Positions 51,144-60,327 of a DNA stretch of 64,000 nucleotides are shown in pieces. The DNA lies in the NCBI RefSeq assembly GCF_025244765.1, contig NZ_CP104209.1, positions 372,001 to 436,000 of the forward strand. Reading direction: 5' to 3'. Origin of the DNA: Empedobacter stercoris. GTDB lineage: Bacteria; Bacteroidota; Bacteroidia; Flavobacteriales; Weeksellaceae. Position numbers and translations under genes: made by a program. The stretch's first letter is position 1. Every line of letters begins with the position of its first letter. The notes under the pieces were generated by a model that was given only the letters and a program-made list of their open reading frames with translations, ran no database searches and was not told the origin of the DNA.

Positions 51144-52172
51144 TTATTGAAATAAACTTAAATTATATTGTTTCACTAAATCTAAAATCATGTGATAACC
51201 TGCAGCAGAATTTCCGTGTTTGTCTAACGCTGGACTGAAAACGCCAATTCCTATTTTATTTGGTACAGAAACTGTAATTCCTCCACCAACACCCGATTTA
51301 CTTGGTAAACCAACAGTTCGTGCATATTTACCACTAAATTCATACATACCGGCAGTTAACATTTGCGATTGAATTAATTGTGAAATTTGAGCGTTTTTGT
51401 AAGTAGTATCACCATCAAAACGTGTGCATTGATGTGCAAAGAAATAACCAATTTTAGCTAAATCTTCAGTTGTTATTTCGATAGAACATTGTTTGAAATA
51501 ATTGTTTAATTTTTCTTCATCACCTTCAATCAATCCATTGTTTTTCATCAAATAAAACATTCCACGGTTTCGATGTCCTGTTTCTTTTTCAGAATTGTAA
51601 ACTGATTTACTATAATCTATCGAATTATTTTTGGTGATATAACGAACCATTTTAAGAATTTTTTGAAAAGGAATTTCTCCTTCACCATCAATCATAGAAG
51701 TGGTTAAAATTGCACCTGCATTCATCATTGGATTTAATGGTTTTCCAGTTGTTTCGAGATTCGCAAAATGATTAAAAGGCATATTTGTTCCATAATATCC
51801 CATTTTAGAAAATACATTTTCTTCTCCTTTTTCAGAAACTGCAATCATTAAAGCAATGATTTTAGAAATACTTTGAATGGTAAATTTTTGATTAACATCG
51901 CCAACATTGATCACTTTTCCATTTTCATCAACCACAGAAAAGGCAATTTTATCTGCTTTCATTTTTCCAAGTTCAGGAATATAATCAGCAACTTTTCCTT
52001 CTTTATAATTTGCTCTATTTTTTTCGAGAATCGTAGTTAATGCATTTTCAGTAATTTGTAAACTTTTTCCTGTATTTATTGTTGTTTTTTGCCCAAAAAC
52101 CTGTTGATTAATTGGATTAAAACACGTTAAGGTTAAACTTAAAAGTAGTGTTGAAAATGTATATCGTTTCAT
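51144..52172 (-). CDS. glsA: Exported glutaminase A
   Basis: This 342-residue serine-dependent beta-lactamase-fold glutaminase has the catalytic Ser-x-x-Lys in 'FTIQSISKIIALMIA' (near 95-98). It also has 'NPMMNAGAILTTSMI' and 'GLPSKSGVGGGITV', the family's substrate-binding segments. A signal peptide ('STLLLSLTLTCFNPINQQVFG' in part) indicates export, which is less usual than the cytoplasmic form. It converts glutamine to glutamate and ammonia. A TAAGTTTG -7 box lies at 52191-52198 on the minus strand. Confidence 0.9.
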   Translation of the reverse strand: MKRYTFSTLLLSLTLTCFNPINQQVFGQKTTINTGKSLQITENALTTILEKNRANYKEGKVADYIPELGKMKADKIAFSVVDENGKVINVGDVNQKFTIQSISKIIALMIAVSEKGEENVFSKMGYYGTNMPFNHFANLETTGKPLNPMMNAGAILTTSMIDGEGEIPFQKILKMVRYITKNNSIDYSKSVYNSEKETGHRNRGMFYLMKNNGLIEGDEEKLNNYFKQCSIEITTEDLAKIGYFFAHQCTRFDGDTTYKNAQISQLIQSQMLTAGMYEFSGKYARTVGLPSKSGVGGGITVSVPNKIGIGVFSPALDKHGNSAAGYHMILDLVKQYNLSLFQ

Positions 52173-52266
52173 TTATATTTTACTAAAACACAAACTTAAA
52201 AAATATTTGGTTGATTCGTTTAGTTAAAATAGCTTTATATAAATGTTTAATCAAAAATTATAATAC

Positions 52267-53283
52267 ATGAAATATATTCTCCTATTGCTTTCGAGCCTTT
52301 CTTTTGCACAAACGTATCAAATCATTAATGAAGAAAATTTAGACGTAAGTTACAGAGGTTTAGCTTTTCAGGATGCTAAAACATTTGTAGTCTCGGGTTC
52401 TAAAAATACCATTGGAAAAACAATTGACGGAGGAAAAACGTTTACTTGGATCAACCCGAAAGTTGTAGAGAATAGAGATTTCAGGGATATTGAAGTTTTA
52501 AGTAAAGGTAATTATTTGGCTTTAGGAATCGATTCTCCTGCTTATATTTTACAAACGAAAGATGGTGGTCATACGTGGAATAAAGTTTATGAAAATAATG
52601 AAAAAGGAATTTTTTTAGATGCCATTTATGTGGATAAAAATTCTAAAAAGATTACTGTTTTGGGCGATCCTATGTCTCCAGATAAACCATTTGTCTTAAC
52701 TTCTACGATGACAAATCCTACAAAATGGGAGGTTGCTAAATCGCTTCACGGTCAATCTTTAAGATTGAAAAATCCAAAAGAAGCTTTTTTTGCATCGAGT
52801 GGAAGTAATTTGTATGTTGATACAAAACAAACGTTAATAGTTACGGGTGGAGAATTGTCTAATTTGTATTATTACACACCAAAAGGTGGACAAATGTATA
52901 CGTTGGAAAAAACTAAAAGTACGACTTCTGGAATAAATGGAATGGCTTATGACGCAGCGAATAATGTGGGGTATTTGGTAGGAGGTGATTTTATGAAACC
53001 AGAAGATTCAAGCTATAATTTTTATAAATTTAAAATGATAAATGGGAAAATTTCTTTTCAAGATTCATGGAAATATCCTATTGGATATAAATCTGGTGTA
53101 ACAATAATTTCTAAAGATAAAGTTTTAGTTTGTGGCTATTCTGGAGTTGACTACTCTACCGATGGAGGACATAATTGGGTAAATATTACTAAAGATAGTT
53201 ACAATACGTGTACTGTTTCACCGGACAAAAAATATGTAATTTTAGTTGGAAATAAAGGAAAAATAGCTAAAGTTACGTTGTAA
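52267..53283 (+). CDS. Secreted YCF48/BNR-repeat beta-propeller protein
   Basis: This 338-residue protein has a short signal peptide ('ILLLLSSLSFA', before QT). It has BNR/YCF48-type strand repeats with Asp-box-like turns: 'TIDGGKTFTWINPK', 'TKDGGHTWNKVYE' and 'STDGGHNWVNITK'. It is likely a seven-bladed propeller of the photosystem II stability factor-like family. Catalytic function is not evident; relatives are often annotated as oxidoreductases without proof. Confidence 0.82.
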   Translation: MKYILLLLSSLSFAQTYQIINEENLDVSYRGLAFQDAKTFVVSGSKNTIGKTIDGGKTFTWINPKVVENRDFRDIEVLSKGNYLALGIDSPAYILQTKDGGHTWNKVYENNEKGIFLDAIYVDKNSKKITVLGDPMSPDKPFVLTSTMTNPTKWEVAKSLHGQSLRLKNPKEAFFASSGSNLYVDTKQTLIVTGGELSNLYYYTPKGGQMYTLEKTKSTTSGINGMAYDAANNVGYLVGGDFMKPEDSSYNFYKFKMINGKISFQDSWKYPIGYKSGVTIISKDKVLVCGYSGVDYSTDGGHNWVNITKDSYNTCTVSPDKKYVILVGNKGKIAKVTL

Positions 53284-53463
53284 AAAATTTAAGATCGAAA
53301 TAAAATATGAGTTTCTATTGATATATTTTCATATTTATTCTAATTTTTTGATAGAAAAGTAAATTATTGAAATCAGAATTTAATAATAGTTAAATGTTTT
53401 TTCTATGATATAGAAAATTAAATACTTTTTTTGATTAAATTAGTTAGTCTAAATTTTAAGGAT
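53284..53463. other. Gene-free spacer
   Basis: It is AT-rich. 'TTGATTAAATTAGTTAGTCTAAATTTTAAG'-like sequence at its end may hold the promoter of the broken SRPBCC gene (key parts TTGATT and TAGTCTAAATTTT). Nothing else was seen. Confidence 0.4.
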
Positions 53464-53636
53464 ATGAACTTAACTACAAAAGCATCTATTCAAATTCAAA
53501 AACTACCACATGAAGTTTTCGATGCGATTATAAATCCTTTTAAAATGAATAACTATTTTATCGCTTTTTCAACCAGAAAAATTGTGCATTACAGGTAGTA
53601 ATTGTAGAAAAACCTGTCGAAACAGTTTTGGATTAA
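53464..53636 (+). pseudogene. Remnant of an SRPBCC (AHSA1-like) gene
   Basis: It starts 'MNLTTKASIQIQKLPHEVFD' and 'INPFKMNNYFI', the typical first strand and helix of an SRPBCC protein, and then hits a stop at 53596. In another frame the end reads 'VVIVEKPVETVLD' and stops at 53634. Most of the middle is gone. An intact SRPBCC gene of a different sequence follows at 53653. Confidence 0.6.
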
Positions 53637-53652
53637 CAAATACATAATTATT

Positions 53653-54108
53653 ATGAAAAAAGTATCATTTACCGAATTCATTTATGCACAACCAAAACAT
53701 GTGCACAAAATCATGTTAGCGCCAGATTCGTATAGAATTTGGACAAAACCTTTTAGCGAAAATTCAGATTATAAAGGTGATTGGTCCGAAGGTTCGAATG
53801 TATATTTTACCTATAAAACTGAAAAAGGTACAGCTGCAATGATCGCTAAAATAGAAGAAAATAAATTAGGAGAATCAATCAAAATGCGACATATCGGAAT
53901 GTTAAAAGAAAATGGACAAGAGGTTTTTGATGGTCCTGAAATTGATTCTTGGAAAAATAATGAAGAATCTTATAAGTTCGAAAATGTAGAAGGACACACG
54001 CGTTTAATCTGTTCCGTTGATGTAGAAGAAATAATTTTTTCTGAAATACAAATGAGGGAAATGTGGTTGAGAGCGTTGCGAAAATTGAAAGAAATTTGTG
54101 AAGATTAA
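53653..54108 (+). CDS. SRPBCC / AHSA1-family protein
   Basis: This 151-residue START-like fold protein has 'FTEFIYAQPKHVHKIMLAPD' followed by 'YRIWTKPFSENSDYKGDW', 'MRHIGMLKENGQEVFDGP' and a final long helix 'MREMWLRALRKLKEI'. The family binds hydrophobic ligands or acts as co-chaperones; no specific function can be inferred. It lies beside the broken relative at 53464. Confidence 0.8.
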   Translation: MKKVSFTEFIYAQPKHVHKIMLAPDSYRIWTKPFSENSDYKGDWSEGSNVYFTYKTEKGTAAMIAKIEENKLGESIKMRHIGMLKENGQEVFDGPEIDSWKNNEESYKFENVEGHTRLICSVDVEEIIFSEIQMREMWLRALRKLKEICED

Positions 54109-54167
54109 ACTTTCTAATTAATTTATATCAAGAGTTTTAATGAAATAGTACAATTAATACCGAAATA

Positions 54168-54629
54168 ATGCAATACGAAGTCTCGACATTAGATGAATAT
54201 TTTGAAATTATTCCTCCAGAAAGAAAAGAAGCTGTAAAAAAAATATATGAAACCTTGAAAATGAATTTGCCTAATGGGTTTGAAGAACAAATAAGTTATG
54301 TTCATATATGGTTTGTTGTGCCTCATTCGGTGTATCCAAATGGCTATCATTGCGATCCAACATCTCCTTTACCTTTTATAGGATTAGCTTCACAAAAGAA
54401 TTTCATTGCGTTGTATCATATGGGAATTTATTCGGATGAAAAGTTACTAAATTGGTTTATAGAAGAATATCCAAAACATGCAAAAAGAAAATTGGATATG
54501 GGAAAAAGCTGTATTCGATTCAAAAAAACAGATGATATTCCGTATGATTTAATTGGCAGATTAGCATCTAAAATTACGCCAGATCAATGGATAGCAACTT
54601 ATGAAAAAAATCTTCTAACTCGAAAATAA
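54168..54629 (+). CDS. DUF1801-domain protein
   Basis: This 153-residue protein has a YdhG-like/DUF1801 fold: 'IPPERKEAVKKIYETLK', 'GFEEQISYVHIWFVVPHS', 'ASQKNFIALYHMGIYS' and 'DMGKSCIRFKKTDDIPYDL'. The family is conserved but uncharacterised, with some members linked to iron-chaperone-like (frataxin-fold) roles. It is part of a run of small rightward genes (53653-55770) with short spacing. Confidence 0.85.
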   Translation: MQYEVSTLDEYFEIIPPERKEAVKKIYETLKMNLPNGFEEQISYVHIWFVVPHSVYPNGYHCDPTSPLPFIGLASQKNFIALYHMGIYSDEKLLNWFIEEYPKHAKRKLDMGKSCIRFKKTDDIPYDLIGRLASKITPDQWIATYEKNLLTRK

Positions 54630-54636
54630 ATAATAC

Positions 54637-55293
54637 ATGTCAAACATCACTAATTTTTTAAAACAATTAGAAAAAAACAATAATCGTGATTGGTTTAATA
54701 CACATAAAAATGAATTTGATACCGCAAAAGCTGAAGCTGATTTAATCTTCAATGCGATTTACCAAGAATTAAGTAAAAAGGAAGAATTAGAACCACTGAA
54801 AATTTATAGAATTTATAGAGATGTTCGTTTTTCAAATGATAAAACGCCATATAAAATACATTTTTCAGCACAATCGGGTCGTAAAAAACCACACAATAGA
54901 GGAGGATATTATTTTCATATTCAACCGAATCATAATTTTATTGGAATAGGATTTTGGGGACCAGAACGAGATGATCTACTTCGAATCAGAAAAGATATTG
55001 AAGTTTCCGATGAATTGGAAAAGATTTTACAATCTAAAACACTTATCAAAGAATTTGGTGAAATGCAAGGAGAGGAAGTGAAGTCTGCACCAAAAGGCTT
55101 TTCGAAAGATCATGAACGAATTGCTTTACTCCGTAAAAAACAATATTTGTTCATTAAAAATTTTACAGATGAAGAAGTATTAGCAGAAGATTTTCCGAAA
55201 AAAGTTGCAAAATCAATACAAGTTTTACAACCTTTTCTAAATTATATGACCGAGGTTTTAACTACTGACGAAAATGGTCAACCTTTATTTTAA
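54637..55293 (+). CDS. DUF2461 (TIGR02453) protein
   Basis: This 218-residue protein has the family markers 'FLKQLEKNNNRDWFNTHK', 'RIYRDVRFSNDKTPYK', 'GGYYFHIQPNHNFIGIGFW' and 'KGFSKDHERIALLRKKQY'. It is widespread in Bacteroidota; function is unknown. It starts 7 bp after the DUF1801 gene and is likely co-transcribed. Confidence 0.9.
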   Translation: MSNITNFLKQLEKNNNRDWFNTHKNEFDTAKAEADLIFNAIYQELSKKEELEPLKIYRIYRDVRFSNDKTPYKIHFSAQSGRKKPHNRGGYYFHIQPNHNFIGIGFWGPERDDLLRIRKDIEVSDELEKILQSKTLIKEFGEMQGEEVKSAPKGFSKDHERIALLRKKQYLFIKNFTDEEVLAEDFPKKVAKSIQVLQPFLNYMTEVLTTDENGQPLF

Positions 55294-55323
55294 ATAAATA
55301 ATCACAAAAAAATATAAATTATT

Positions 55324-55770
55324 ATGGCTAAAGTACACGCTTATTTAAATTTTAATGGAAATTGCGAAGAAGCTTTCAAATTTTATGAAACTGTTTTTGA
55401 TATGCAAAATATTGGAATACATAAAATGGGAGATATGCCTGCAAGTCCAGATTTCCAATTACCAGAAAATGCAAAAGATAAAGTAATGCATACTGCTCTA
55501 TTTATCAATGAATCAACAATGCTTATGGGATCAGATATTGTAGAAGAATTTGGACAGAAATATGTACAAGGAAATAACTCTTATGTTATGTTAGATGCAG
55601 AGACTGCTGATGAAGCTAAGAAATTATATGATCGATTATCTGTACATGCAAAAGTAATGGAAATGCCTTTAGGCGAACAGTTTTTTGCGGAATTATTTGC
55701 ATCATTTATAGATCAATTTGGAATTCCTTGGATGATTCATTTTGAAGGAAATAAGGCTCAGCAGATGTAA
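55324..55770 (+). CDS. VOC-family PhnB-like protein
   Basis: This 148-residue glyoxalase/bleomycin-resistance-fold protein has 'AYLNFNGNCEEAFKFYETVF' and 'MHTALFINESTMLMGSD', and ends 'FIDQFGIPWMIHFEG'. That is the usual PhnB/3-dmu-9_3-mt arrangement. The enzymatic role of such proteins is mostly unknown. It is the last gene of the small-gene run and ends at a terminator. Confidence 0.87.
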   Translation: MAKVHAYLNFNGNCEEAFKFYETVFDMQNIGIHKMGDMPASPDFQLPENAKDKVMHTALFINESTMLMGSDIVEEFGQKYVQGNNSYVMLDAETADEAKKLYDRLSVHAKVMEMPLGEQFFAELFASFIDQFGIPWMIHFEGNKAQQM

Positions 55771-55779
55771 CGAAACAGT

Positions 55780-55810
55780 AAAAAACTTTCCTCTTTAGGA
55801 GAGTTTTTTT
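55780..55810. terminator. Bidirectional terminator
   Basis: AAAACTTTCCT-CTTT-AGGAGAGTTTTTTT between the VOC gene and the convergent gene at 55809. Confidence 0.75.
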
Positions 55811-56387
55811 AATGGTATAATCTAAATCCTAATTTAAGGGCTAAAGTAGAATGTTTATCAAACAAAGCATGAACCAATTCTTCTTCGTCATCAATTTCTT
55901 TGGCTAAACAAAAATAATATTGATCCAAAATTGTACTGAGAATTGGAGATGAATTTACATATCCCGACAACGCTTTTGCACCTGTTACATCTATAAAATA
56001 TTGAAAACTTTCATCTTCCAAATCCAAATTCAATGTATTGGCAAAATGAACAATTTTATTTGATAATTTTCCTTGAAATAGTTCAGCTATTTCTTCTAAA
56101 CTGTAGTAATAATCGTCTATCAGGATTTGATTTCCCTCTCCTTCAACTACTAAATAAATGAGTTTATATTCTCTGAAATAGTTGTCATGATAAAGTAAAT
56201 TATTGAGACTTTCTTCTAAACCTTCAAAACTATCAGTCGTCTTGTAAACATTTGTAATGTGAAATTCTCGTGCTAAATGTTCTAAAAAATCTAACAATTG
56301 AGAATCGTTTTGCTCTTCTATATCGTCTACACTTTCTAAACAAAATAATTTAAAACCTTCTTCGTCTCTGTAATGATCAAGCTCCAT
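55809..56387 (-). CDS. Acidic protein of unknown function (DUF6642-like)
   Basis: This 192-residue protein starts MELDHYRDEEGFKLFC and is very acidic. Segments such as 'FLEHLAREFHITNVYKTTD', 'YKLIYLVVEGEGNQILID' and 'YYSLEEIAELFQGKLSN' suggest an alternating alpha/beta fold. I think it is of the DUF6642 type, with low certainty. I use the Met at 56387 because the upstream extension to 56540 is basic, unlike the rest, and overlaps the 5' end of the divergent acyl-CoA synthetase gene. Confidence 0.6.
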   Translation of the reverse strand: MELDHYRDEEGFKLFCLESVDDIEEQNDSQLLDFLEHLAREFHITNVYKTTDSFEGLEESLNNLLYHDNYFREYKLIYLVVEGEGNQILIDDYYYSLEEIAELFQGKLSNKIVHFANTLNLDLEDESFQYFIDVTGAKALSGYVNSSPILSTILDQYYFCLAKEIDDEEELVHALFDKHSTLALKLGFRLYH

Positions 56388-56525
56388 TTGAATATAAATT
56401 TTGACTAATTTACAATTCTTACGATTATTTACAACCATTAAAAATTCTGAAATTTTATGAAAGAAAATTCTTTTTCTTTTCAAAAACCGAGAAATAGTCG
56501 AACTTTGTATTCTTATTTCAAGAGA

Positions 56526-58292
56526 ATGAAACAACCACAAAGAGTATTCGATTTACCACGATTTCAAGAGAAAAATACACCTAACATTTCGATTTTTAAT
56601 TACAAAGAAAAAGGAGAATGGAAGGGAATTTCGACAACAGATTTTATCAATCGCGTAAATAATATCTCAAAAGGTCTTATTGCAAATGGTGTTCAGCCTA
56701 ATGATAAAGTAGCTTTGATAAGTGAAAATCGTTTGGAGTGGAATTTAGTCGATTTTGCAATTCAACAAATAGGAGCAGTAGTTGTCGCTATTTACGCAAA
56801 TATTTCGGACAACGATTACGAGTTTATTTTGAATGATGCAGAAATAAAACTTTGTATTGTTAGCAATGATCTTTTGTACCAACGATTATTAGGTTTAAAA
56901 GATAGAGTACCAAATCTTGAACAAGTTTATACATTTAATACCTATCCGCATACACCAAATTGGATCGAATTAGTTTCGAAAGGAATTTCAGTTTCTGATG
57001 AAACCCTTCAAACCTCTATGGATAAAGTAAAAACAACAGATTTAGCAACTTTAATTTACACATCTGGTACAACGGGAAACCCAAAAGGTGTGATGCTTTC
57101 TCACGAAAATTTATTAGCTGATGTAAACAGTTCTGAATATTCTTTTCCAGTACAAGCTTATGATAAAGCATTGTCTTTTTTGCCTGCTTGTCATGCGTAC
57201 GAACGTGTATTTCAGTACGTGTATATCAAAATGGGATTGTCAATTTATTTTGCACAATCAATGGATACTATTGGTCAAGATTTGAAAGAAGTTCAACCTC
57301 ATATTTTTTCGGCAGTTCCAAGAGTTTTAGAGAAGGTATATGATAGAATTATGTCAAAAGGAGAAGAGTTAACGGGTGTAAAACGAAAACTATTTTTCTG
57401 GGCTATTTCATTAGGAGAAAAATATGATTTAGACGAATCAAAACTTTCTTCTTTGTACAAATTTCAATTAAAAATTGCGCGCAAATTAATTTTTTCAAAA
57501 TGGAAAGCAGCACTTGGAGGAAACATAAAAGGTGTTGCAACAGGAAGCGCAACCTTGCAAACGCGTTTATTAAAATTGTACTTAGCAGCTGGTATTCCAA
57601 TTTACGAAGGATATGGATTAACTGAGGCTGGACCATGTTTGTCTGTAAACTGTATAAAACGTGGAATGAGAATCGGTACAGTTGGTTTGCCTTTGATTGA
57701 TATTGAAATTAAATTAGCCGAAGATGGAGAAATTCTTGCAAAAGGAAAAAATATCATGCAAGGTTATTATAAGAATCCTGAAGCAACGGCAGAAGTACTA
57801 AAAGATGGATGGTTGTATACAGGAGATATTGGTGAATGGGTTGATGGAAAGTTTTTGAAAATCATTGATCGCAAAAAAGAAATGTTCAAGACTTCTGGTG
57901 GAAAATATATTGTACCGCAACAAATCGAGAAATTATTGTCAGAATCTATTTTTATTGAACAAATAATGGTGGTTGGAGAAGGACGAAAATTTCCTTCAGC
58001 TTTAATTGTTCCGTTGTACGAGAATTGTTTAGAATGGGCTAAACAAAATGAACCTTCTATTCTAAATTTATCACGAGAAGAATTTATAAAACATCCTAAA
58101 ATTCAGGAATTGCTTGCAAACGAAATCAATAAATTAAATGTCAATTTTGGTAATTGGGAAAAAATCAAAAAATTTCATTTACTTCCCTACGAATTTACGA
58201 TTGAAGCAGGTGAATTAACACCAACCTTGAAAATGAAACGTAAAGTAATTTTAGAAAAATATAAAACAGAAATAGAAGATATATATCAATAA
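56526..58292 (+). CDS. Long-chain acyl-CoA synthetase, paralogue 1
   Basis: This 588-residue AMP-forming ligase has the P-loop 'IYTSGTTGNPKGVMLSHE' near 180, the acyl-binding linker 'YEGYGLTEAGPCLS' near 360, 'WLYTGDIGEWVDG' and 'IIDRKKEMFKTSGGKYIVP' (A8 motif). It has the FadD-like long insertion and length. It activates fatty acids with CoA. I start at 56526 because the product then begins MKQPQRVFDLPRFQ, in line with the two paralogues that follow; a longer frame from 56457 adds a non-homologous tail. The three copies are arranged head-to-tail. Confidence 0.88.
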   Translation: MKQPQRVFDLPRFQEKNTPNISIFNYKEKGEWKGISTTDFINRVNNISKGLIANGVQPNDKVALISENRLEWNLVDFAIQQIGAVVVAIYANISDNDYEFILNDAEIKLCIVSNDLLYQRLLGLKDRVPNLEQVYTFNTYPHTPNWIELVSKGISVSDETLQTSMDKVKTTDLATLIYTSGTTGNPKGVMLSHENLLADVNSSEYSFPVQAYDKALSFLPACHAYERVFQYVYIKMGLSIYFAQSMDTIGQDLKEVQPHIFSAVPRVLEKVYDRIMSKGEELTGVKRKLFFWAISLGEKYDLDESKLSSLYKFQLKIARKLIFSKWKAALGGNIKGVATGSATLQTRLLKLYLAAGIPIYEGYGLTEAGPCLSVNCIKRGMRIGTVGLPLIDIEIKLAEDGEILAKGKNIMQGYYKNPEATAEVLKDGWLYTGDIGEWVDGKFLKIIDRKKEMFKTSGGKYIVPQQIEKLLSESIFIEQIMVVGEGRKFPSALIVPLYENCLEWAKQNEPSILNLSREEFIKHPKIQELLANEINKLNVNFGNWEKIKKFHLLPYEFTIEAGELTPTLKMKRKVILEKYKTEIEDIYQ

Positions 58293-58318
58293 AATAATTG
58301 ATTTAATGTAAAATAATT

Positions 58319-58350
58319 AAGCGAGATTCATTCTGAATCTCGCTTTTTTC
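58319..58350 (+). terminator. Terminator between synthetase 1 and 2
   Basis: AAGCGAGATTC-ATTC-TGAATCTCGCTT followed by a T run. It means each paralogue is its own unit. Confidence 0.8.
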
Positions 58351-58417
58351 GTGAAATTGGACTGTTTTTTGAAAATTTTACACCAAATTTGCATTCTTTT
58401 TACAAAGTTTTATAACG

Positions 58418-60193
58418 ATGAATAATCCTACAAGAATTTTTGATTTAGCGTATCAACAACAAAAGCTTTATCCAAATCATCATATGTTTTCGACGAAGAT
58501 TAATGGTGAATGGCAATTTACAAAACCAGCTGAATTTATAGCTCATACAAGAGAAATTTCGAAAGGATTATTAGCATTAGGAATTAAGCCTGGAGATAGA
58601 GTAGGATTGGTTTGTGAAAGTAGATACGAATGGCATGTGGTAGATTTTGCAATTCAGCAAATTGGTGCTGTGGTTGTGGCAATCTATCCAAATATAACAG
58701 ATTCTGAGTATCAATTTATTTTCAACGATGCTGAGATTCAATTGTGTATTGTAAGTAACAAAAATTTGTATGAGCGCATCAATAATATGTTTGAAAGCAT
58801 TTATAGTTTAGAATATATTTTTGCGATAAATGATTTTCCAGATTCCAGAAATTGGGCAGAACTAAAAGAAATTGGGAAAAATATTACAGATGAATATGTA
58901 AATAATCTTAGTTCTACGGTACGAAGTTCAGATTTAGCAACTCTAATTTATACTTCTGGTACAACAGGAAAACCAAAAGGAGTGATGTTGTCGCATAATA
59001 ATTTGGTTTCTAACTTTATAGCAGCTAAAGAAATTGTAGTTTTGGAAGAAGGAACAAGAGGATTGACTTTTTTACCTCCTTGTCATACTTACGAGAGAAC
59101 CGTAATTTATACCTATTTATACATTGGTGTAACCGTTTATTTTGCAGAAGGTCTTGATAAAATTGGTGATAACATCAACGAAGTAAAACCGCATATAATG
59201 ACTGCCGTTCCTCGTATTATGGAAAAAGTGTACGAAAAAATTCTAAAAACAGGTAGTGCTTTAACAGGTAAAAAACGAAAAGTATTCGATTGGGCAATAG
59301 AAATTGCAGCCAATTATGAGCCAGATTCAACGAAACGTTCTTTTGTTTATAATATAAAATTAGCTTTAGCGCGCAAGTTAGTTTTAAATAAGTTTTACGA
59401 AGCATTAGGAGGAAATTTTAAGTATATTATTTCAGGAAGTGCTTCTCTACAAGGTAAAATTGCGCGTGTTTTTATGGCAGCTGGATTACCTTTTTTCGAA
59501 GGTTACGGGATGACGGAAACTTCACCATTAATTACAGTAAATAATCCACATAAATTAGGGGTTCGTATCGGAACTGTTGGTTCGCCTATCAAAGATGTTA
59601 AGGTAAAATTAGCAGAAGATGGCGAAATTTTAGTTCAAGGTCCTAATGTGATGATGGGGTATTATAAAAATCAAAAAGCGACGGATGAAGTTATTATTGA
59701 TGGATGGATGCATACAGGAGATATCGGCGTTTGGGAAGAAGGCGAAGGTCATTTCTTAAAAATTATAGACCGTAAAAAAGAAATGTTCAAAATTTCTGGA
59801 GGCAAATATGTTGTTCCGCAACCAATAGAAACGAAGCTTGTTGAGTCTGAATTTATCGAGCAAGCAATGGTTATCGGTGATGCACAAAAATTTGCATCAG
59901 CTTTTATCGTACCTAATTATACAAATCTAAAAGAGTGGGCAAAGGAGAATGCAGCAGAAATAGTTGCGTTGTCTCGTGAAGAATTTATAGCAACTAATGA
60001 AGTTCACAAAAAAATAAATCAAGAAGTACGTAAAGCAAATCAGTATTTTGGAAACTGGGAACAAATCAAAAAACCTGCAATACTAACACATGAATTTACA
60101 ATAGAAGCTGGTGAATTAACACCAACTTTAAAAATGAAAAGAAAAGTTATTTTAAAGAAATTTCAGAAAGAATTCGATGAAATTTATAAATAA
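58418..60193 (+). CDS. Long-chain acyl-CoA synthetase, paralogue 2
   Basis: This 591-residue protein has the same architecture as its neighbours: 'IYTSGTTGKPKGVMLSH' near 175, 'FFEGYGMTETSPLITVN' and 'IDRKKEMFKISGGKYVVP'. The sequence differs clearly from the first (for example 'LPPCHTYERTVIYTYLYIG' versus the Ala-rich equivalents), so this is an old duplication. Substrate preference may differ. It has its own terminator before and after. Confidence 0.88.
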   Translation: MNNPTRIFDLAYQQQKLYPNHHMFSTKINGEWQFTKPAEFIAHTREISKGLLALGIKPGDRVGLVCESRYEWHVVDFAIQQIGAVVVAIYPNITDSEYQFIFNDAEIQLCIVSNKNLYERINNMFESIYSLEYIFAINDFPDSRNWAELKEIGKNITDEYVNNLSSTVRSSDLATLIYTSGTTGKPKGVMLSHNNLVSNFIAAKEIVVLEEGTRGLTFLPPCHTYERTVIYTYLYIGVTVYFAEGLDKIGDNINEVKPHIMTAVPRIMEKVYEKILKTGSALTGKKRKVFDWAIEIAANYEPDSTKRSFVYNIKLALARKLVLNKFYEALGGNFKYIISGSASLQGKIARVFMAAGLPFFEGYGMTETSPLITVNNPHKLGVRIGTVGSPIKDVKVKLAEDGEILVQGPNVMMGYYKNQKATDEVIIDGWMHTGDIGVWEEGEGHFLKIIDRKKEMFKISGGKYVVPQPIETKLVESEFIEQAMVIGDAQKFASAFIVPNYTNLKEWAKENAAEIVALSREEFIATNEVHKKINQEVRKANQYFGNWEQIKKPAILTHEFTIEAGELTPTLKMKRKVILKKFQKEFDEIYK

Positions 60194-60200
60194 TTTGAAT

Positions 60201-60235
60201 CCCTTAATTCTAACTAAATTAAGGGATTTTAATTT
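60201..60235 (+). terminator. Terminator between synthetase 2 and 3
   Basis: AATCCCTTAAT pairs with ATTAAGGGATT around a 9-nt loop, followed by TTTAATTTT. Confidence 0.65.
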
Positions 60236-60327
60236 TAAACAATTTCAATCATAATTTTTTGAAAAAGTCATCATTTTAAGTTACTTTCGACGAATACTTT
60301 TCAAAACTACAAAACTATAAATGCGCT

